From Saccharicrinis sp963665705 (lineage in GTDB: Bacteria; Bacteroidota; Bacteroidia; Bacteroidales; Marinilabiliaceae): a stretch of 64,000 nt of DNA. Where the stretch lies: NCBI GenBank assembly GCA_963665705.1, contig OY762448.1, positions 5,270,001 through 5,334,000 on the forward strand, written 5' to 3'. Below, piece after piece: positions 8,646 to 17,766 of the stretch. A model generated the notes under the pieces. That model was given only the letters and a program-made list of their open reading frames with translations, did not search any database and was not told where the DNA came from. Made by a program: the position numbers and the translations under genes. The stretch's first letter is position 1. Every line of letters begins with the position of its first letter.

Positions 8646-9917
8646 ATGAGAAATAGTTATAATTTGCCAGACAATGGCAAAAAAAGAGTAGTTATTATAG
8701 GAGCGGGATTTGCAGGATTAAAGCTAGCCAGAAAACTAGCTAATTCTACTTTTCAGGTAGTGATGATAGACAAAAGGAACTTTCATCAGTTTCAACCATT
8801 ATTTTATCAGGTTGCTACTTCAGGACTTGAACCAAGCAACATCTCTTTTCCAGTACGTAAGGTATTTCACAAAAACACTAACCTACATTTCAGAAATACT
8901 GAATTATTGGAAGTATTTCCAGAAGAAAAGAAAATCCAAACAAAAGCCGGAGAGTTAACTTACGATAAACTAATTATTGCTACGGGTGTAGATACCAATT
9001 ATTTTGGTAATAAAAACATTGAAAAATATAGTATTTCTATGAAATCGACGGCTCAGGCTATCAACCTTAGAAATCGTATTTTAGAAGGTTTTGAAGCAGC
9101 TATTTTAACAGAGGATAAAAAGGAACATTCTAAATTATTGTCTGTAGTTATTGTAGGAGGAGGTCCGACAGGTGTGGAGTTATCAGGAGCTATTGCTGAA
9201 TTAAAAAATTACGTTTTACCTAAAGATTATCCCGAATTAGATTTTAGTCGGATGAAAATTCGATTATATGAAGCAGCTCCTCGATTGTTAAATGGAATGA
9301 GCGATAAGGCAGGAAATGATGCTTTAAAATTTCTGGAGAAACTAGGTGTAGAAGTTCATCTAAATACAATGATAAAGGATTATGATGGTGAAAACATGAC
9401 CCTACAAGATGGCACTCAATATAAAGTACAAAATTTTGTTTGGACAGCCGGTGTAGGCGCCAAACGTATTAAAGGAATACCTGAAAAACAATACGTAAGA
9501 GGAAATAGGTTAGCTGTAAACAGATCAAATCAACTTAAAGATTTACCGGATATATATGCCCTTGGTGACACAGCATATATGGAAACAAAGAATTATCCCA
9601 ATGGTCATCCACAGGTTGCACAGGTTGCTATTCAGCAGGCAGTATTATTGTCAAAGGGACTCATTAAAAACAAGGAATTTGAATTTGAGTATAAAAATAA
9701 AGGAGCTATGGCAACTATTGGACGCAATATGGCTGTTGTTGACTTACCCGGTTTTAGTTTCTCCGGAGTTATCGCCTGGTTTTTATGGTTAATGGTTCAT
9801 TTGATGGCCATTGTAGGTGTTAAAAACAGACTGTTTATATTTATTAACTGGGCTCAAAGCTATTTCTCACGAGATCAGTCATTGAGAGTTTTAATAAGAC
9901 CTTTTAAAAAGAAATAG
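8646..9917 (+). CDS. ndh: type II NADH dehydrogenase (NAD(P)/FAD-dependent oxidoreductase)
   Basis: Single-subunit, non-proton-pumping NADH:quinone oxidoreductase. The 423-aa protein has an N-terminal FAD-binding Rossmann motif (VVIIGAGFAGL, about residues 15-25), the FQPLFYQVATSGL stretch characteristic of NDH-2, a second dinucleotide motif for NADH (VVIVGGGPTGVELSG, about residue 168), and YALGDTA near the FAD end. The C-terminus carries a hydrophobic segment (WFLWLMVHLMAIVGV) and a basic tail, consistent with attachment to the inner membrane. The listed start is the ATG at 8646; an upstream in-frame GTG (8619) would add nine residues. The gene is divergent from the esterase remnant. Confidence 0.92.
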   Translation: MRNSYNLPDNGKKRVVIIGAGFAGLKLARKLANSTFQVVMIDKRNFHQFQPLFYQVATSGLEPSNISFPVRKVFHKNTNLHFRNTELLEVFPEEKKIQTKAGELTYDKLIIATGVDTNYFGNKNIEKYSISMKSTAQAINLRNRILEGFEAAILTEDKKEHSKLLSVVIVGGGPTGVELSGAIAELKNYVLPKDYPELDFSRMKIRLYEAAPRLLNGMSDKAGNDALKFLEKLGVEVHLNTMIKDYDGENMTLQDGTQYKVQNFVWTAGVGAKRIKGIPEKQYVRGNRLAVNRSNQLKDLPDIYALGDTAYMETKNYPNGHPQVAQVAIQQAVLLSKGLIKNKEFEFEYKNKGAMATIGRNMAVVDLPGFSFSGVIAWFLWLMVHLMAIVGVKNRLFIFINWAQSYFSRDQSLRVLIRPFKKK

Positions 9918-9996
9918 GATAATAATTTAAAAGCCAAACCTTGCCTAATTCGCTTCTTTATTCAACAACAACTTATACTAAACAGACTATGGTTAA

Positions 9997-10533
9997 TTAC
10001 CACTTATTAAGATGTACAATATCATCAATGTTTTTTCTTGGTCGTGGATTTGGATTTTCATCAGGATAACCCACTGTAATAATACCTACTACAAATTTAT
10101 CGTTTGGAATACCTAAAACAGGTCTTAACTCTGATTGTTTATACCATGCAACCCAACAAGTTCCCAAACCATTGTCCTCAGCTTCTAAAACCATATGCTG
10201 AATAGAAATAGCAGTATCTCTAATCGTCTTCTTTAACTCAAACATGGAGGATTCTTCATCGATATACAGATCTTCACTATCTTTTATTCTAGAACGAATA
10301 TCAGCGATACAAACCATAAAAAAAGGTGCAGTTAACATCCACTTTTGATTGTGAGAAACTTTAGATATTTCTTCTTTTATATTATTATCGTTGACAATAA
10401 TGAAATGCCACGGCTGCGTATTATGTCCGGAAGGAGCTAAATGAGCACTTCTGATTAGTTTTTGTATTAATTCATCACTAACAGGAGTGTCCTTATATTT
10501 TCTAATGCTCCTTCTATTATCTATAATTTCCAT
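9997..10533 (-). CDS. nitroreductase family protein
   Basis: A 178-aa FMN-dependent nitroreductase-family protein. The N-terminus RRSIRKYKDTPV gives the FMN-phosphate arginines, APSGHNTQPWHF is the classic second motif, and GLGTCWVAW followed by VGYPDENP marks the C-terminal half. Such proteins reduce nitro compounds, quinones or flavins with NAD(P)H and are cytosolic homodimers; the natural substrate cannot be told from sequence. It lies 6 bp downstream of the TPR protein gene and probably shares its transcript. Confidence 0.88.
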   Translation of the reverse strand: MEIIDNRRSIRKYKDTPVSDELIQKLIRSAHLAPSGHNTQPWHFIIVNDNNIKEEISKVSHNQKWMLTAPFFMVCIADIRSRIKDSEDLYIDEESSMFELKKTIRDTAISIQHMVLEAEDNGLGTCWVAWYKQSELRPVLGIPNDKFVVGIITVGYPDENPNPRPRKNIDDIVHLNKW

Positions 10534-10539
10534 CTTTAT

Positions 10540-11385
10540 TTATACTTTAATTAGCGCTTTATAACGCTTATTGCTATGCAAGTTATCAAAATGCTTTTCA
10601 TTTTCAAGTTCATCTTTCAGAGTCTCGGAAAGTTCAATTGCTCGTTCAATATCTTTAATTGCATCTGTTTGTTTATCAAGTTGTGAATAAGCACATGCAC
10701 GTTGCCAGTAGGCAAGGGAATATTCACTATCCAACTCAATTGCAGTGTTGCTTAGATTCAGAGCCCAGCGTACTTCGCCAATTTCTAATAAGGTATCAGC
10801 CTTATAGGTCATAGCTTCAATATCATTAGGTTTAATTTCTAATATTTCATCATATATTGAAATCTTATCCTCCTCACTCTTCTCTAATCCGGCACGCATC
10901 CATAAGGAGTGAATAGAATTTGTATTGGTGATTTCCTGTTGCGTTTCAATAAGTATTTTTGAGCGATCCATCATTTTTTGCTCAATCTGCTGTAAGCGGT
11001 TTTCGTAATCTCCCGTTAAACTTTGTATTTTTTTTGAGGTATCTGCCTTAATACTTTTTTTAATATCATTAAGCGAGCGCCATCCTAAAAGCACCAATAA
11101 AGAGGCTGCCGCAGTTATGATATAAAATATATTATTAATGGTACTGGTAGTATATTGAATGGCTCGGTCTGATGAATCCAGTTTAGCTTCAGCAATTTGT
11201 TTGGTTACCTGTGCCCTCAACCGCTGATTTTCCTCTCGTAAAATTTTAATTTCATCAAGGATATACCTTTCTATAAAAGGCTTGAACAATGGTTTATCAA
11301 TAGTATCTGTTTTAATATCAGTATTATTTGAAAATAATTGAACTGATATACTTAGGGATATTAATAATAATAAGAATTTTGACAT
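10540..11385 (-). CDS. membrane-anchored coiled-coil/TPR protein
   Basis: A 281-aa protein of unrecognised specific function. Visible parts: a signal peptide (about residues 1-20), a coiled coil (about 45-70: DEIKILREENQRLRAQV), one transmembrane helix (about 84-104: IFYIITAAASLLVLLGW), a second coiled coil (about 115-150) and a C-terminal TPR region (about 165-280) in which the repeats EIKPNDIEAMTYKADTLLEI and ELDSEYSLAYWQRACAYSQL can be aligned. TPR units normally bind partner proteins, so it may be a scaffold. Upstream to the divergent recQ (11386-11684) the sequence is AT-rich without a recognised element except the possible recQ promoter. Confidence 0.75.
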   Translation of the reverse strand: MSKFLLLLISLSISVQLFSNNTDIKTDTIDKPLFKPFIERYILDEIKILREENQRLRAQVTKQIAEAKLDSSDRAIQYTTSTINNIFYIITAAASLLVLLGWRSLNDIKKSIKADTSKKIQSLTGDYENRLQQIEQKMMDRSKILIETQQEITNTNSIHSLWMRAGLEKSEEDKISIYDEILEIKPNDIEAMTYKADTLLEIGEVRWALNLSNTAIELDSEYSLAYWQRACAYSQLDKQTDAIKDIERAIELSETLKDELENEKHFDNLHSNKRYKALIKV

Positions 11386-11655
11386 GCTATAAAATAATCT
11401 TTTTATGATGATTAATAGCGTGGCAATCTTTAAATAATTAATTGAAATGACAAGCTTAATACAATTAAATTTTTATTCATCGGTAATTACATTTAAGATA
11501 GTTACTAATTCATTATATCCACGATCTAAAAAATATTCCCTTTACTTTCCATACGAACCTACTAAAGACCAGCCTTTAGTATATAATATATTTTTGTGCT
11601 AAAATCAGAAAAATACACATTACAGGTAAAAACTATAAGTGAGAAATTATTTATT

Positions 11656-11663
11656 TACTTTTG
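11656..11663 (+). promoter_or_regulatory. possible -7 element for recQ
   Basis: TACTTTTG fits TAnnTTTG, 22 bp before the recQ ATG. No convincing TTG lies at the -33 distance, so this is tentative. Confidence 0.35.
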
Positions 11664-11684
11664 AAATTATAAATAGACAGATAC

Positions 11685-13601
11685 ATGACATCGCCAGATA
11701 TACAGCAAACACTTCAATCAGTTTTCGGTTTTAACTCATTCAGAGCAGGACAAAAAAAAGTAGTTGAAACAGTTCTTTCTAACCAAAGTTCTGTTGCAAT
11801 TTTCCCTACTGGTTCTGGAAAATCTTTATGTTATCAACTTCCGGCTATTCATCTACCTGATATAACGTTGGTTGTTTCACCATTAATTGCATTAATGAAC
11901 GATCAATTGGATTTTTTACATGCTAATAATATTCCGGCGTGTAAAATTGATTCTTCACTTAATCCGCAAGAATTTAAGCAAATACATCAGGATCTGAAAG
12001 CTAACAAATACAAACTCTTATTCATATCAGTAGAACGGTTTAAAAACGAACGGTTTAGAGATTTTTTACAGCATTTAAAAATATCGCTTCTCGTAGTTGA
12101 TGAAGCTCATTGTATTTCAGAGTGGGGACATAATTTTCGCCCTGATTACCTTAAATTACCGGCATTTAGTACCCAGTTTAACATACCTCAGGTTCTGCTG
12201 CTTACTGCAACTGCTACGCCACAGGTTATTGATGATATCTGCCAAAAATTTCAAATACCTCATAACAATGTTGTAACAACAGGTTTTTACAGAGACAATC
12301 TCCACCTTTCCATTACGCCGACTAATAGTGATAATATAAATCAATCAATATATAATTATCTCTCTCCTGTTAAAAATGAAAGCTCTATTGTTTATGTAAC
12401 GCTTCAAAAAACAGCTGAGGAAGTAGCTGCTTATCTAATATCAAACGGCATTAATGCGCATTATTATCATGCAGGAATGAAAACAGAGGACCGTGACATG
12501 ATTCAGCAACAGTTTATGAACAATGAAGTGAACTGTATTGTGGCTACAATAGCTTTTGGTATGGGTATCGACAAAAGCAATATCAGGCATGTAATACACG
12601 CCAACTTACCCAAAAGTATTGAAAGCTATAGCCAGGAAATAGGTCGTGCAGGAAGAGATGGGTTAGATTCTAACTGCATGGTTTTGGCCAATTTGGATTC
12701 TGTTAATATTCTTGAAAACTTTATATACGGTGACACTCCAGAACAACACGACATTACTGCTGTACTGGAAGAAATCAAAAGCAAATTTCCAGTATGGGAA
12801 GTTCAGCTCCACAAATTAAGTGTACTTTCAAATATCCGTCAGTTAACACTGAAAACTTTATTGGTATACCTGGAAATGGAAGGTATTATATCCCCTTCAT
12901 ACTCTTATTTTCGAGAATATCGTTTTAAAGAAAATATCAGCACTGAAGTAATCCTTCAAAAATTTAATGGTGAACGTAAAGAGTTTTTAAAAGCAATTTT
13001 TGATCACTCTTCAAAAGCCCGCTTATGGACAACTGTGAATTTTGAAAAAATAGTTGACGCCTACCCTACTACCGATCGGAAAAGAGTTATTGCTGCCTTA
13101 GATTATCTGAATGAGCAAAATTACATTACAATTGAAGCAAAAGGACAAACAGAGCAATATACTGTGTTATCAGATCAGTTTTTAGTTTCTGAACTAGCAG
13201 AAAAACTATATTCTAAATTCAAACAAAAAGAAACTGCAGAGATCGCTCGTATTCATAAATTGATTGGATTTATTTCAGGAAATCATTGCTTACAAAAAGA
13301 ACTGTCAGAGTATTTTGGCGATCATAATTGTCCTGAAAAATGCGGTAACTGTTCTGTTTGCAAGGGAGAAATTATAAAACTTGAAAGAGCTACTCTGCCA
13401 GCTATTTCCATGGAAGATATTAATGAATCAGTGAGGTTATTGAACGAAAAAAGTTCCTTTTCTTCACAATTAATAACCAAGTTTTTATGTGGGATATCAA
13501 CACCCGTATTCTCTAAATATAAACTTAAAAGTGTAAAAGGATTTGCCAGCTTAGAAAAATACAGATTTAACGAAGTTTTGGAGTGTGTGAATCGTTTATG
13601 A
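11685..13601 (+). CDS. recQ: RecQ-type ATP-dependent DNA helicase
   Basis: 3'-5' superfamily 2 DNA helicase acting in recombination and replication-fork repair. Motifs in the 638-aa product: Walker A FPTGSGKS (residues 40-47), the DEAH box in VVDEAHCISEWGH (139-142), the TATATPQV motif III region, motif VI QEIGRAGRDG, and a zinc-binding set with a lone Cys near 535 followed by CPEKCGNCSVC (about 549-559). A winged-helix (RQC-like) C-terminal segment follows. There is no clear HRDC domain, as in the shorter RecQ paralogues common in Bacteroidota, so a second, longer RecQ may exist elsewhere. It is divergent from the TPR gene. Confidence 0.93.
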   Translation: MTSPDIQQTLQSVFGFNSFRAGQKKVVETVLSNQSSVAIFPTGSGKSLCYQLPAIHLPDITLVVSPLIALMNDQLDFLHANNIPACKIDSSLNPQEFKQIHQDLKANKYKLLFISVERFKNERFRDFLQHLKISLLVVDEAHCISEWGHNFRPDYLKLPAFSTQFNIPQVLLLTATATPQVIDDICQKFQIPHNNVVTTGFYRDNLHLSITPTNSDNINQSIYNYLSPVKNESSIVYVTLQKTAEEVAAYLISNGINAHYYHAGMKTEDRDMIQQQFMNNEVNCIVATIAFGMGIDKSNIRHVIHANLPKSIESYSQEIGRAGRDGLDSNCMVLANLDSVNILENFIYGDTPEQHDITAVLEEIKSKFPVWEVQLHKLSVLSNIRQLTLKTLLVYLEMEGIISPSYSYFREYRFKENISTEVILQKFNGERKEFLKAIFDHSSKARLWTTVNFEKIVDAYPTTDRKRVIAALDYLNEQNYITIEAKGQTEQYTVLSDQFLVSELAEKLYSKFKQKETAEIARIHKLIGFISGNHCLQKELSEYFGDHNCPEKCGNCSVCKGEIIKLERATLPAISMEDINESVRLLNEKSSFSSQLITKFLCGISTPVFSKYKLKSVKGFASLEKYRFNEVLECVNRL

Positions 13602-13702
13602 TAAAAACAATATCAAAACACACTAACTATAAATCAAACTTATCCCATCCATTCCTATTTTCAATCTATTGATTAATTCACTATCATATTCAATTATTTT
13701 AT

Positions 13703-13710
13703 TAATTTTG
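13703..13710 (+). promoter_or_regulatory. -7 element for the cobalamin locus
   Basis: TAATTTTG fits the Bacteroidota TAnnTTTG element and lies immediately upstream of the riboswitch start, so transcription from it would begin at about 13717. No good -33 TTG was found at standard spacing. Confidence 0.45.
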
Positions 13711-13714
13711 CAGC

Positions 13715-13905
13715 GATTTGGTGGATTTCTCCTTTACAGGAGAAACCTTAAAATGGGAATCCGGTGCTTCATTTGTTGAAAATTCCGGAGCTGTACCCGC
13801 AGCTGTAAGTCCTTAAAAATGTTTTAAGATCACTAAAGCCACTGTCCAAAAATGGATGGGAAGGCCTTAAAACAGGACGAGCCAGAAGACCTGCCAGGTT
13901 ATTTT
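13715..13905 (+). promoter_or_regulatory. cobalamin riboswitch upstream of the B12 uptake/synthesis locus
   Basis: Conserved parts in order: GGTGG near the 5' end, a hairpin of TTTCTCC/GGAGAAA (about 13725-13745), GGGAATCCGGTGC (from 13754), GGAGCTGTACCCGCAGCTGTAAGTCC (start about 13788), AAAGCCACTGTCC (about 13835), GATGGGAAGGCC (about 13855) and the B12 box GAGCCAGAAGACCTGCC (about 13879-13895). About 150 nt of leader separate it from the TonB receptor ATG. It should switch off the locus when adenosylcobalamin is abundant. Confidence 0.95.
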
Positions 13906-14053
13906 AGTCATTATATGATTAAACTTCCGGGGATAGAAGTTGATTCTAAAGAACTCATAGCGCGCAGGTTCAATTATCGCTTAATCTATCTTTTTGATTT
14001 ATTAGCATTTGACTATTGCCAAATGCATATTGTTAATTATTAAAAAACTAGTC

Positions 14054-16231
14054 ATGCAAAAGATAGACATTGCCTTGACCTTCGTGTTGCTATGCATTAC
14101 ATGTATCGCAAACGCTCAAACAGCTATTATTAAAGGAAAAATTACACAAAAAACTAACCACTCAGAATTACCTGGAGTGAATGTGTATTTTGCCGGAACG
14201 ACTATTGGTTCAGCCAGTAATAATTCCGGGGAGTACCAATTTAAAGTAAATAAATCAGGAACTTACGACTTAGTTATTTCTTACTCTGGCTACAAACGGA
14301 TCAGAGAAACGGTGACTATAAATGCCGGTGAAAACATATTTAACTTTGAAATGAGTGAGTCTGAAAACAAACTTGGCGAAGTAGTTATTACTGGAACAGG
14401 AACCCCACACCATCTAAAATCAGCTCCTGTTCCAACAGAAATAATTTCAAAGAAAACCATTGAGAGCGTTGGAGCTACGGATTTTAATAACCTGATGATG
14501 ACCTTAAGTCCTTCATTTGATTTTAACCCGGGTACAATGGGTGCGATGATGACATTAAATGGATTAGGAAATGATTTCATCTTAGTATTAATCAACGGGA
14601 AAAGAATATATGGGGATGTTGGAGGCAATTCTGATTTAAACAGAATTAATCCTGATAATATTGAGCGTATTGAAATTTTAAAAGGCGCATCCTCTTTATT
14701 ATACGGAACAGATGCTATTGCCGGTGTTGTGAATATCATCACAAAAAAATCAAATCAAAAAATTCATGTAAGCAATTCTTCAAGAATACGTAAATACAAT
14801 ACGTGGCAACAAAACAACGCATTGGATTTGAACTTTGGTAAATTATCATCTAACACTTCGTTTACAAAAAAACATTCTGATGGTTGGCAATTAAGCAAGT
14901 ACGAACTTGATGGAGAAGAGCTCCTTGAAACAGATGCCCAAGCCCAAATTGAATACGATGATTATACTGTTAATGAACATTTAGGGTACAACATTACCAA
15001 TAAGCTATCTGTATATGCCGAGGCCTCTTATTATGAAAAAGATATGTTTCGCCCACAATCTGTTGGAAAATATGGCTACTATTTTGAAGATGTATCTTAT
15101 GGTACAGGAGCTAAATATTTAATCAATAAAAAGGATTTTATCACCTTGGATTATCATAACGATCGAAATAAATATTATTACAGATATAATCAAGCTTATA
15201 GCGATTACAACAAAAATGATATATCCATTAATAATGATCAACGTCTGGCTGACCTAAAATTGAAATACATCAATAAAATTTCAAAAACCAATCAGCTTTC
15301 ATTAGGTATGGATTATATCAATGAAAAAATGGTATCTGGTCGTGTTATTGATGGAGAAGCTCAAGTAAATACCTATGCCCTGTTTGCTCAGGAAGAACTT
15401 ACCTTCTTTAGCCGCCTTAACATTGTTGCAGGAGCAAGATTAGTGAAACATGAAGAGTTTGGAACGGCATTTATTCCTAAAATTTCGGCTCTGTATAAAC
15501 TAAATAATTTTAACCTTAGAGGAACATACGGGCTAGGCTATAAAGCCCCTACTTTAAAAGAGCTTTATTACGATTACCAAAAAAGAAGTACTGTTTATAT
15601 GGGTAATACTGAACTTGATCCTCAAAATTCAGAATATATCTCATTAGGGTTTGAATATAATACCTCAAATACATCATTTAGCTTATCTGCATACCGTAAC
15701 AATGTTGATAATTTAATTTCTTATAAATCGGTTGATTTACAATCGACTGATGCAGATGAAGGAATCACTTCGAGACGTCAACATTTTAATATTGACGAAA
15801 CCAGATCGGAAGGAATAGACATTTTGTTTAATACCAAATTGGGAGCAGGTTTTACACTTGGCGGTGGATATAGCTATGTGGATGCCAGAGACATATCGAA
15901 CGATATTAAATTAGAAGGTGTTGCACAAAACTACGGTAATATCCATCTGGATTATAATCATAGTTGGAATAACTATCATTTAAATACTGCACTAACAGGG
16001 CGTTTTCAGGACGATAAATTTTATGATGATGGCAATGCAAAAGCATATCAATTCGTTAACTTTTCCACCCGCCATAAATTTACATCAGTTAAAAACTTTG
16101 TATTTGAACTGACTGCCGGAATCGATAATATTTTCGATTATATAGATGATAGTCCATATGGTTCTCATTACGGAACATTAACTCCTGGTAGAACCTATTT
16201 TGCGGGCTTACTTATTCATTTTTCAAAATAA
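14054..16231 (+). CDS. btuB: TonB-dependent outer-membrane receptor, corrinoid (BtuB-like)
   Basis: Outer-membrane receptor expected to import cobalamin or other corrinoids using TonB energy. The 725-aa protein begins with a signal peptide (MQKIDIALTFVLLCITCIANA), then a carboxypeptidase-D-regulatory-like beta domain (about residues 25-100, containing LPGVNVYFAGTTIGSASNN), a TonB plug (about 115-225, with VLINGKRIYGD and ERIEILKGASSLLYG) and a 22-strand barrel ending in an aromatic C-terminus (LIHFSK). I chose the ATG at 14054 because it starts the signal peptide; the longer frame uses a TTG at 14009. The corrinoid assignment rests on the riboswitch directly upstream and on the BtuFCD and cbi genes downstream; a cobalt-chelate or haem-like ligand is the alternative. 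Confidence 0.88.
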   Translation: MQKIDIALTFVLLCITCIANAQTAIIKGKITQKTNHSELPGVNVYFAGTTIGSASNNSGEYQFKVNKSGTYDLVISYSGYKRIRETVTINAGENIFNFEMSESENKLGEVVITGTGTPHHLKSAPVPTEIISKKTIESVGATDFNNLMMTLSPSFDFNPGTMGAMMTLNGLGNDFILVLINGKRIYGDVGGNSDLNRINPDNIERIEILKGASSLLYGTDAIAGVVNIITKKSNQKIHVSNSSRIRKYNTWQQNNALDLNFGKLSSNTSFTKKHSDGWQLSKYELDGEELLETDAQAQIEYDDYTVNEHLGYNITNKLSVYAEASYYEKDMFRPQSVGKYGYYFEDVSYGTGAKYLINKKDFITLDYHNDRNKYYYRYNQAYSDYNKNDISINNDQRLADLKLKYINKISKTNQLSLGMDYINEKMVSGRVIDGEAQVNTYALFAQEELTFFSRLNIVAGARLVKHEEFGTAFIPKISALYKLNNFNLRGTYGLGYKAPTLKELYYDYQKRSTVYMGNTELDPQNSEYISLGFEYNTSNTSFSLSAYRNNVDNLISYKSVDLQSTDADEGITSRRQHFNIDETRSEGIDILFNTKLGAGFTLGGGYSYVDARDISNDIKLEGVAQNYGNIHLDYNHSWNNYHLNTALTGRFQDDKFYDDGNAKAYQFVNFSTRHKFTSVKNFVFELTAGIDNIFDYIDDSPYGSHYGTLTPGRTYFAGLLIHFSK

Positions 16232-16263
16232 TATAATAATACTGTTTGTTTTTCAAGATAATA

Positions 16264-16304
16264 CCACAGAGACTACAAAACGATTTGCCATCCGGTCTCT
16301 GTGG
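16264..16304 (+). terminator. stem-loop between the TonB receptor and the rest of the locus
   Basis: A 10-bp perfect inverted repeat, CCACAGAGAC (16264-16273) and GTCTCTGTGG (16295-16304), followed by a T-rich stretch TTTATTTAA. It lies in the 91-bp gap before the PepSY gene. It may act as a partial terminator or RNA-stability element that makes the receptor more abundant than the genes downstream. The tail is weak for a full terminator. Confidence 0.5.
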
Positions 16305-16322
16305 TTTATTTAATAAATAAAA

Positions 16323-17762
16323 ATGAGAAAATTATTTATTCAACTACACAAAATCACAGGTGCCATCATGAGTTTGATGTGCTTGATTTGGTTTTTAACC
16401 GGTATCGTTCTCATTTTTACAGGCTATCCTCATGCCTCACGCGAAAAACGCTTTCTTCACCTCGAAACATTCTCAGCACAAGAAATTCAGGACTTACAAG
16501 CTCCAGATTCATCTTTTAAAGGATCTGTTGAACTGGAAAAATATTTAGGACAACCTGTATACAGAGTTTCGTCTGGCAGAAAGGCTCAAAAAGTTTACAA
16601 TGCCCAAACCTTAAAACCCATCAAAGCATTTACTATTGACCAGGCAGATCGATTGGCCTCATCATACACTCAATCCACTTCACAAAATATTTTAATCAGC
16701 AACCAACTCGATCAATGGGTGCCCTGGAGCTATTATAAAACCCTCCTACCCTTTTACAAATGTTATATGAACGATGATGCTCACTCTGTGGTCTATGTTT
16801 CGCAAAAAACAGGAAGCATCATTCAAAAAACGACCCGACAAGAAAGATGGATTGCCTATTTCAGTGCTATTCCTCATTGGATATATTTTGCGAGTCTACG
16901 CAACCAAATGGGCTTATGGAAAACCATAATGATCATCCTATCTGTTTTAGGATTATTAGCCAGTATTTCTGGAATTGCCGTAGGCATCTATCGTAAAAAG
17001 AAAAAAAGTATTACGCCATATAAAAAGTTCAACTACAAGTGGCATCATATCTTCGGATACTTTTTCGGAGTGTTTGTTTTTACCTTTATTTTAAGTGGTT
17101 TAATATCTGTAACCAACATTCCGGATTGGATGGTTGGTGTGTCAAAAAAAGAAAAATTTACCTGGGATCAAAAACTTGATCTAACAAAGAATAATATCCT
17201 TACTCCTATTGATTTATATAAATCTTTTGAGGATAAGGAAGACATACGAAAAATAGAATGGAGAACTATTTTTAATACGCCTTATTATTTTGTGTATTAT
17301 AACAATTACCAGATTCCTAAGGCATATTATCAGAAAAATGGATATGTTCAACCTGCCAAGGGATTTAAACTTTCTGAGATAAAGAAACAGGCTCTGGAGA
17401 AATTTGGTCAATTCTCTCCTGAAGTTAACGTTCAAAACGGATTTGATAATTACTACAGTTCAAATGCCATGCTTTATATTCCTCAAATAGCTTATAAAAT
17501 TGTTTTAAACGATGATGCAAAAACCTGGCTGTATATCAATCCAAAAACAGGAGAAGAAATACTACGATATAATAAAAACAAGCGCGTAAGAAGATGGTTA
17601 TACCGAGCTTTACATACTTTTAATTTTCAGTTTTTAAAAGAAATGGACTGGCTCAGAAAAACCATACTGATTATAGTTTCTATTGCAGGAATTATCATCT
17701 GTTATACAGGTTTGATACTTTCTAAAAAGTTTTTTAAACAAATTCTTAAAATAAAATCTTAG
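16323..17762 (+). CDS. PepSY-associated transmembrane protein
   Basis: A 479-aa inner-membrane protein of the PepSY-TM (PiuB-like, iron-regulated membrane protein) family. It has a first transmembrane helix near the N-terminus (about residues 13-36, IMSLMCLIWFLTGIVLIFTGY), a periplasmic PepSY domain, a pair of central helices (about 200-225 and 240-262, with WHHIFGYFFGVFVFTFILSG), a second PepSY domain and a last helix near the C-terminus (about 445-470). The membrane histidines (LHKITGAIM, KWHHIFGY, LHTFNF) recall haem-ligating positions in related ferric reductases, so a reductase role in the periplasm is plausible but inferred. It lies 4 bp before the exported CbiK gene, arguing for a joint function at the periplasmic side. 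Confidence 0.85.
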   Translation: MRKLFIQLHKITGAIMSLMCLIWFLTGIVLIFTGYPHASREKRFLHLETFSAQEIQDLQAPDSSFKGSVELEKYLGQPVYRVSSGRKAQKVYNAQTLKPIKAFTIDQADRLASSYTQSTSQNILISNQLDQWVPWSYYKTLLPFYKCYMNDDAHSVVYVSQKTGSIIQKTTRQERWIAYFSAIPHWIYFASLRNQMGLWKTIMIILSVLGLLASISGIAVGIYRKKKKSITPYKKFNYKWHHIFGYFFGVFVFTFILSGLISVTNIPDWMVGVSKKEKFTWDQKLDLTKNNILTPIDLYKSFEDKEDIRKIEWRTIFNTPYYFVYYNNYQIPKAYYQKNGYVQPAKGFKLSEIKKQALEKFGQFSPEVNVQNGFDNYYSSNAMLYIPQIAYKIVLNDDAKTWLYINPKTGEEILRYNKNKRVRRWLYRALHTFNFQFLKEMDWLRKTILIIVSIAGIIICYTGLILSKKFFKQILKIKS

Positions 17763-17766
17763 TCTA

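Noticed and set aside
13852..14043. 63-aa open frame before the TonB receptor
   Set aside because: It lies inside the cobalamin riboswitch and its leader; the codons simply read the conserved RNA core, and no protein family is suggested.
14290..14742. 150-aa open frame on the minus strand
   Set aside because: Entirely antisense to the TonB receptor plug region; a mirror of its codon use.
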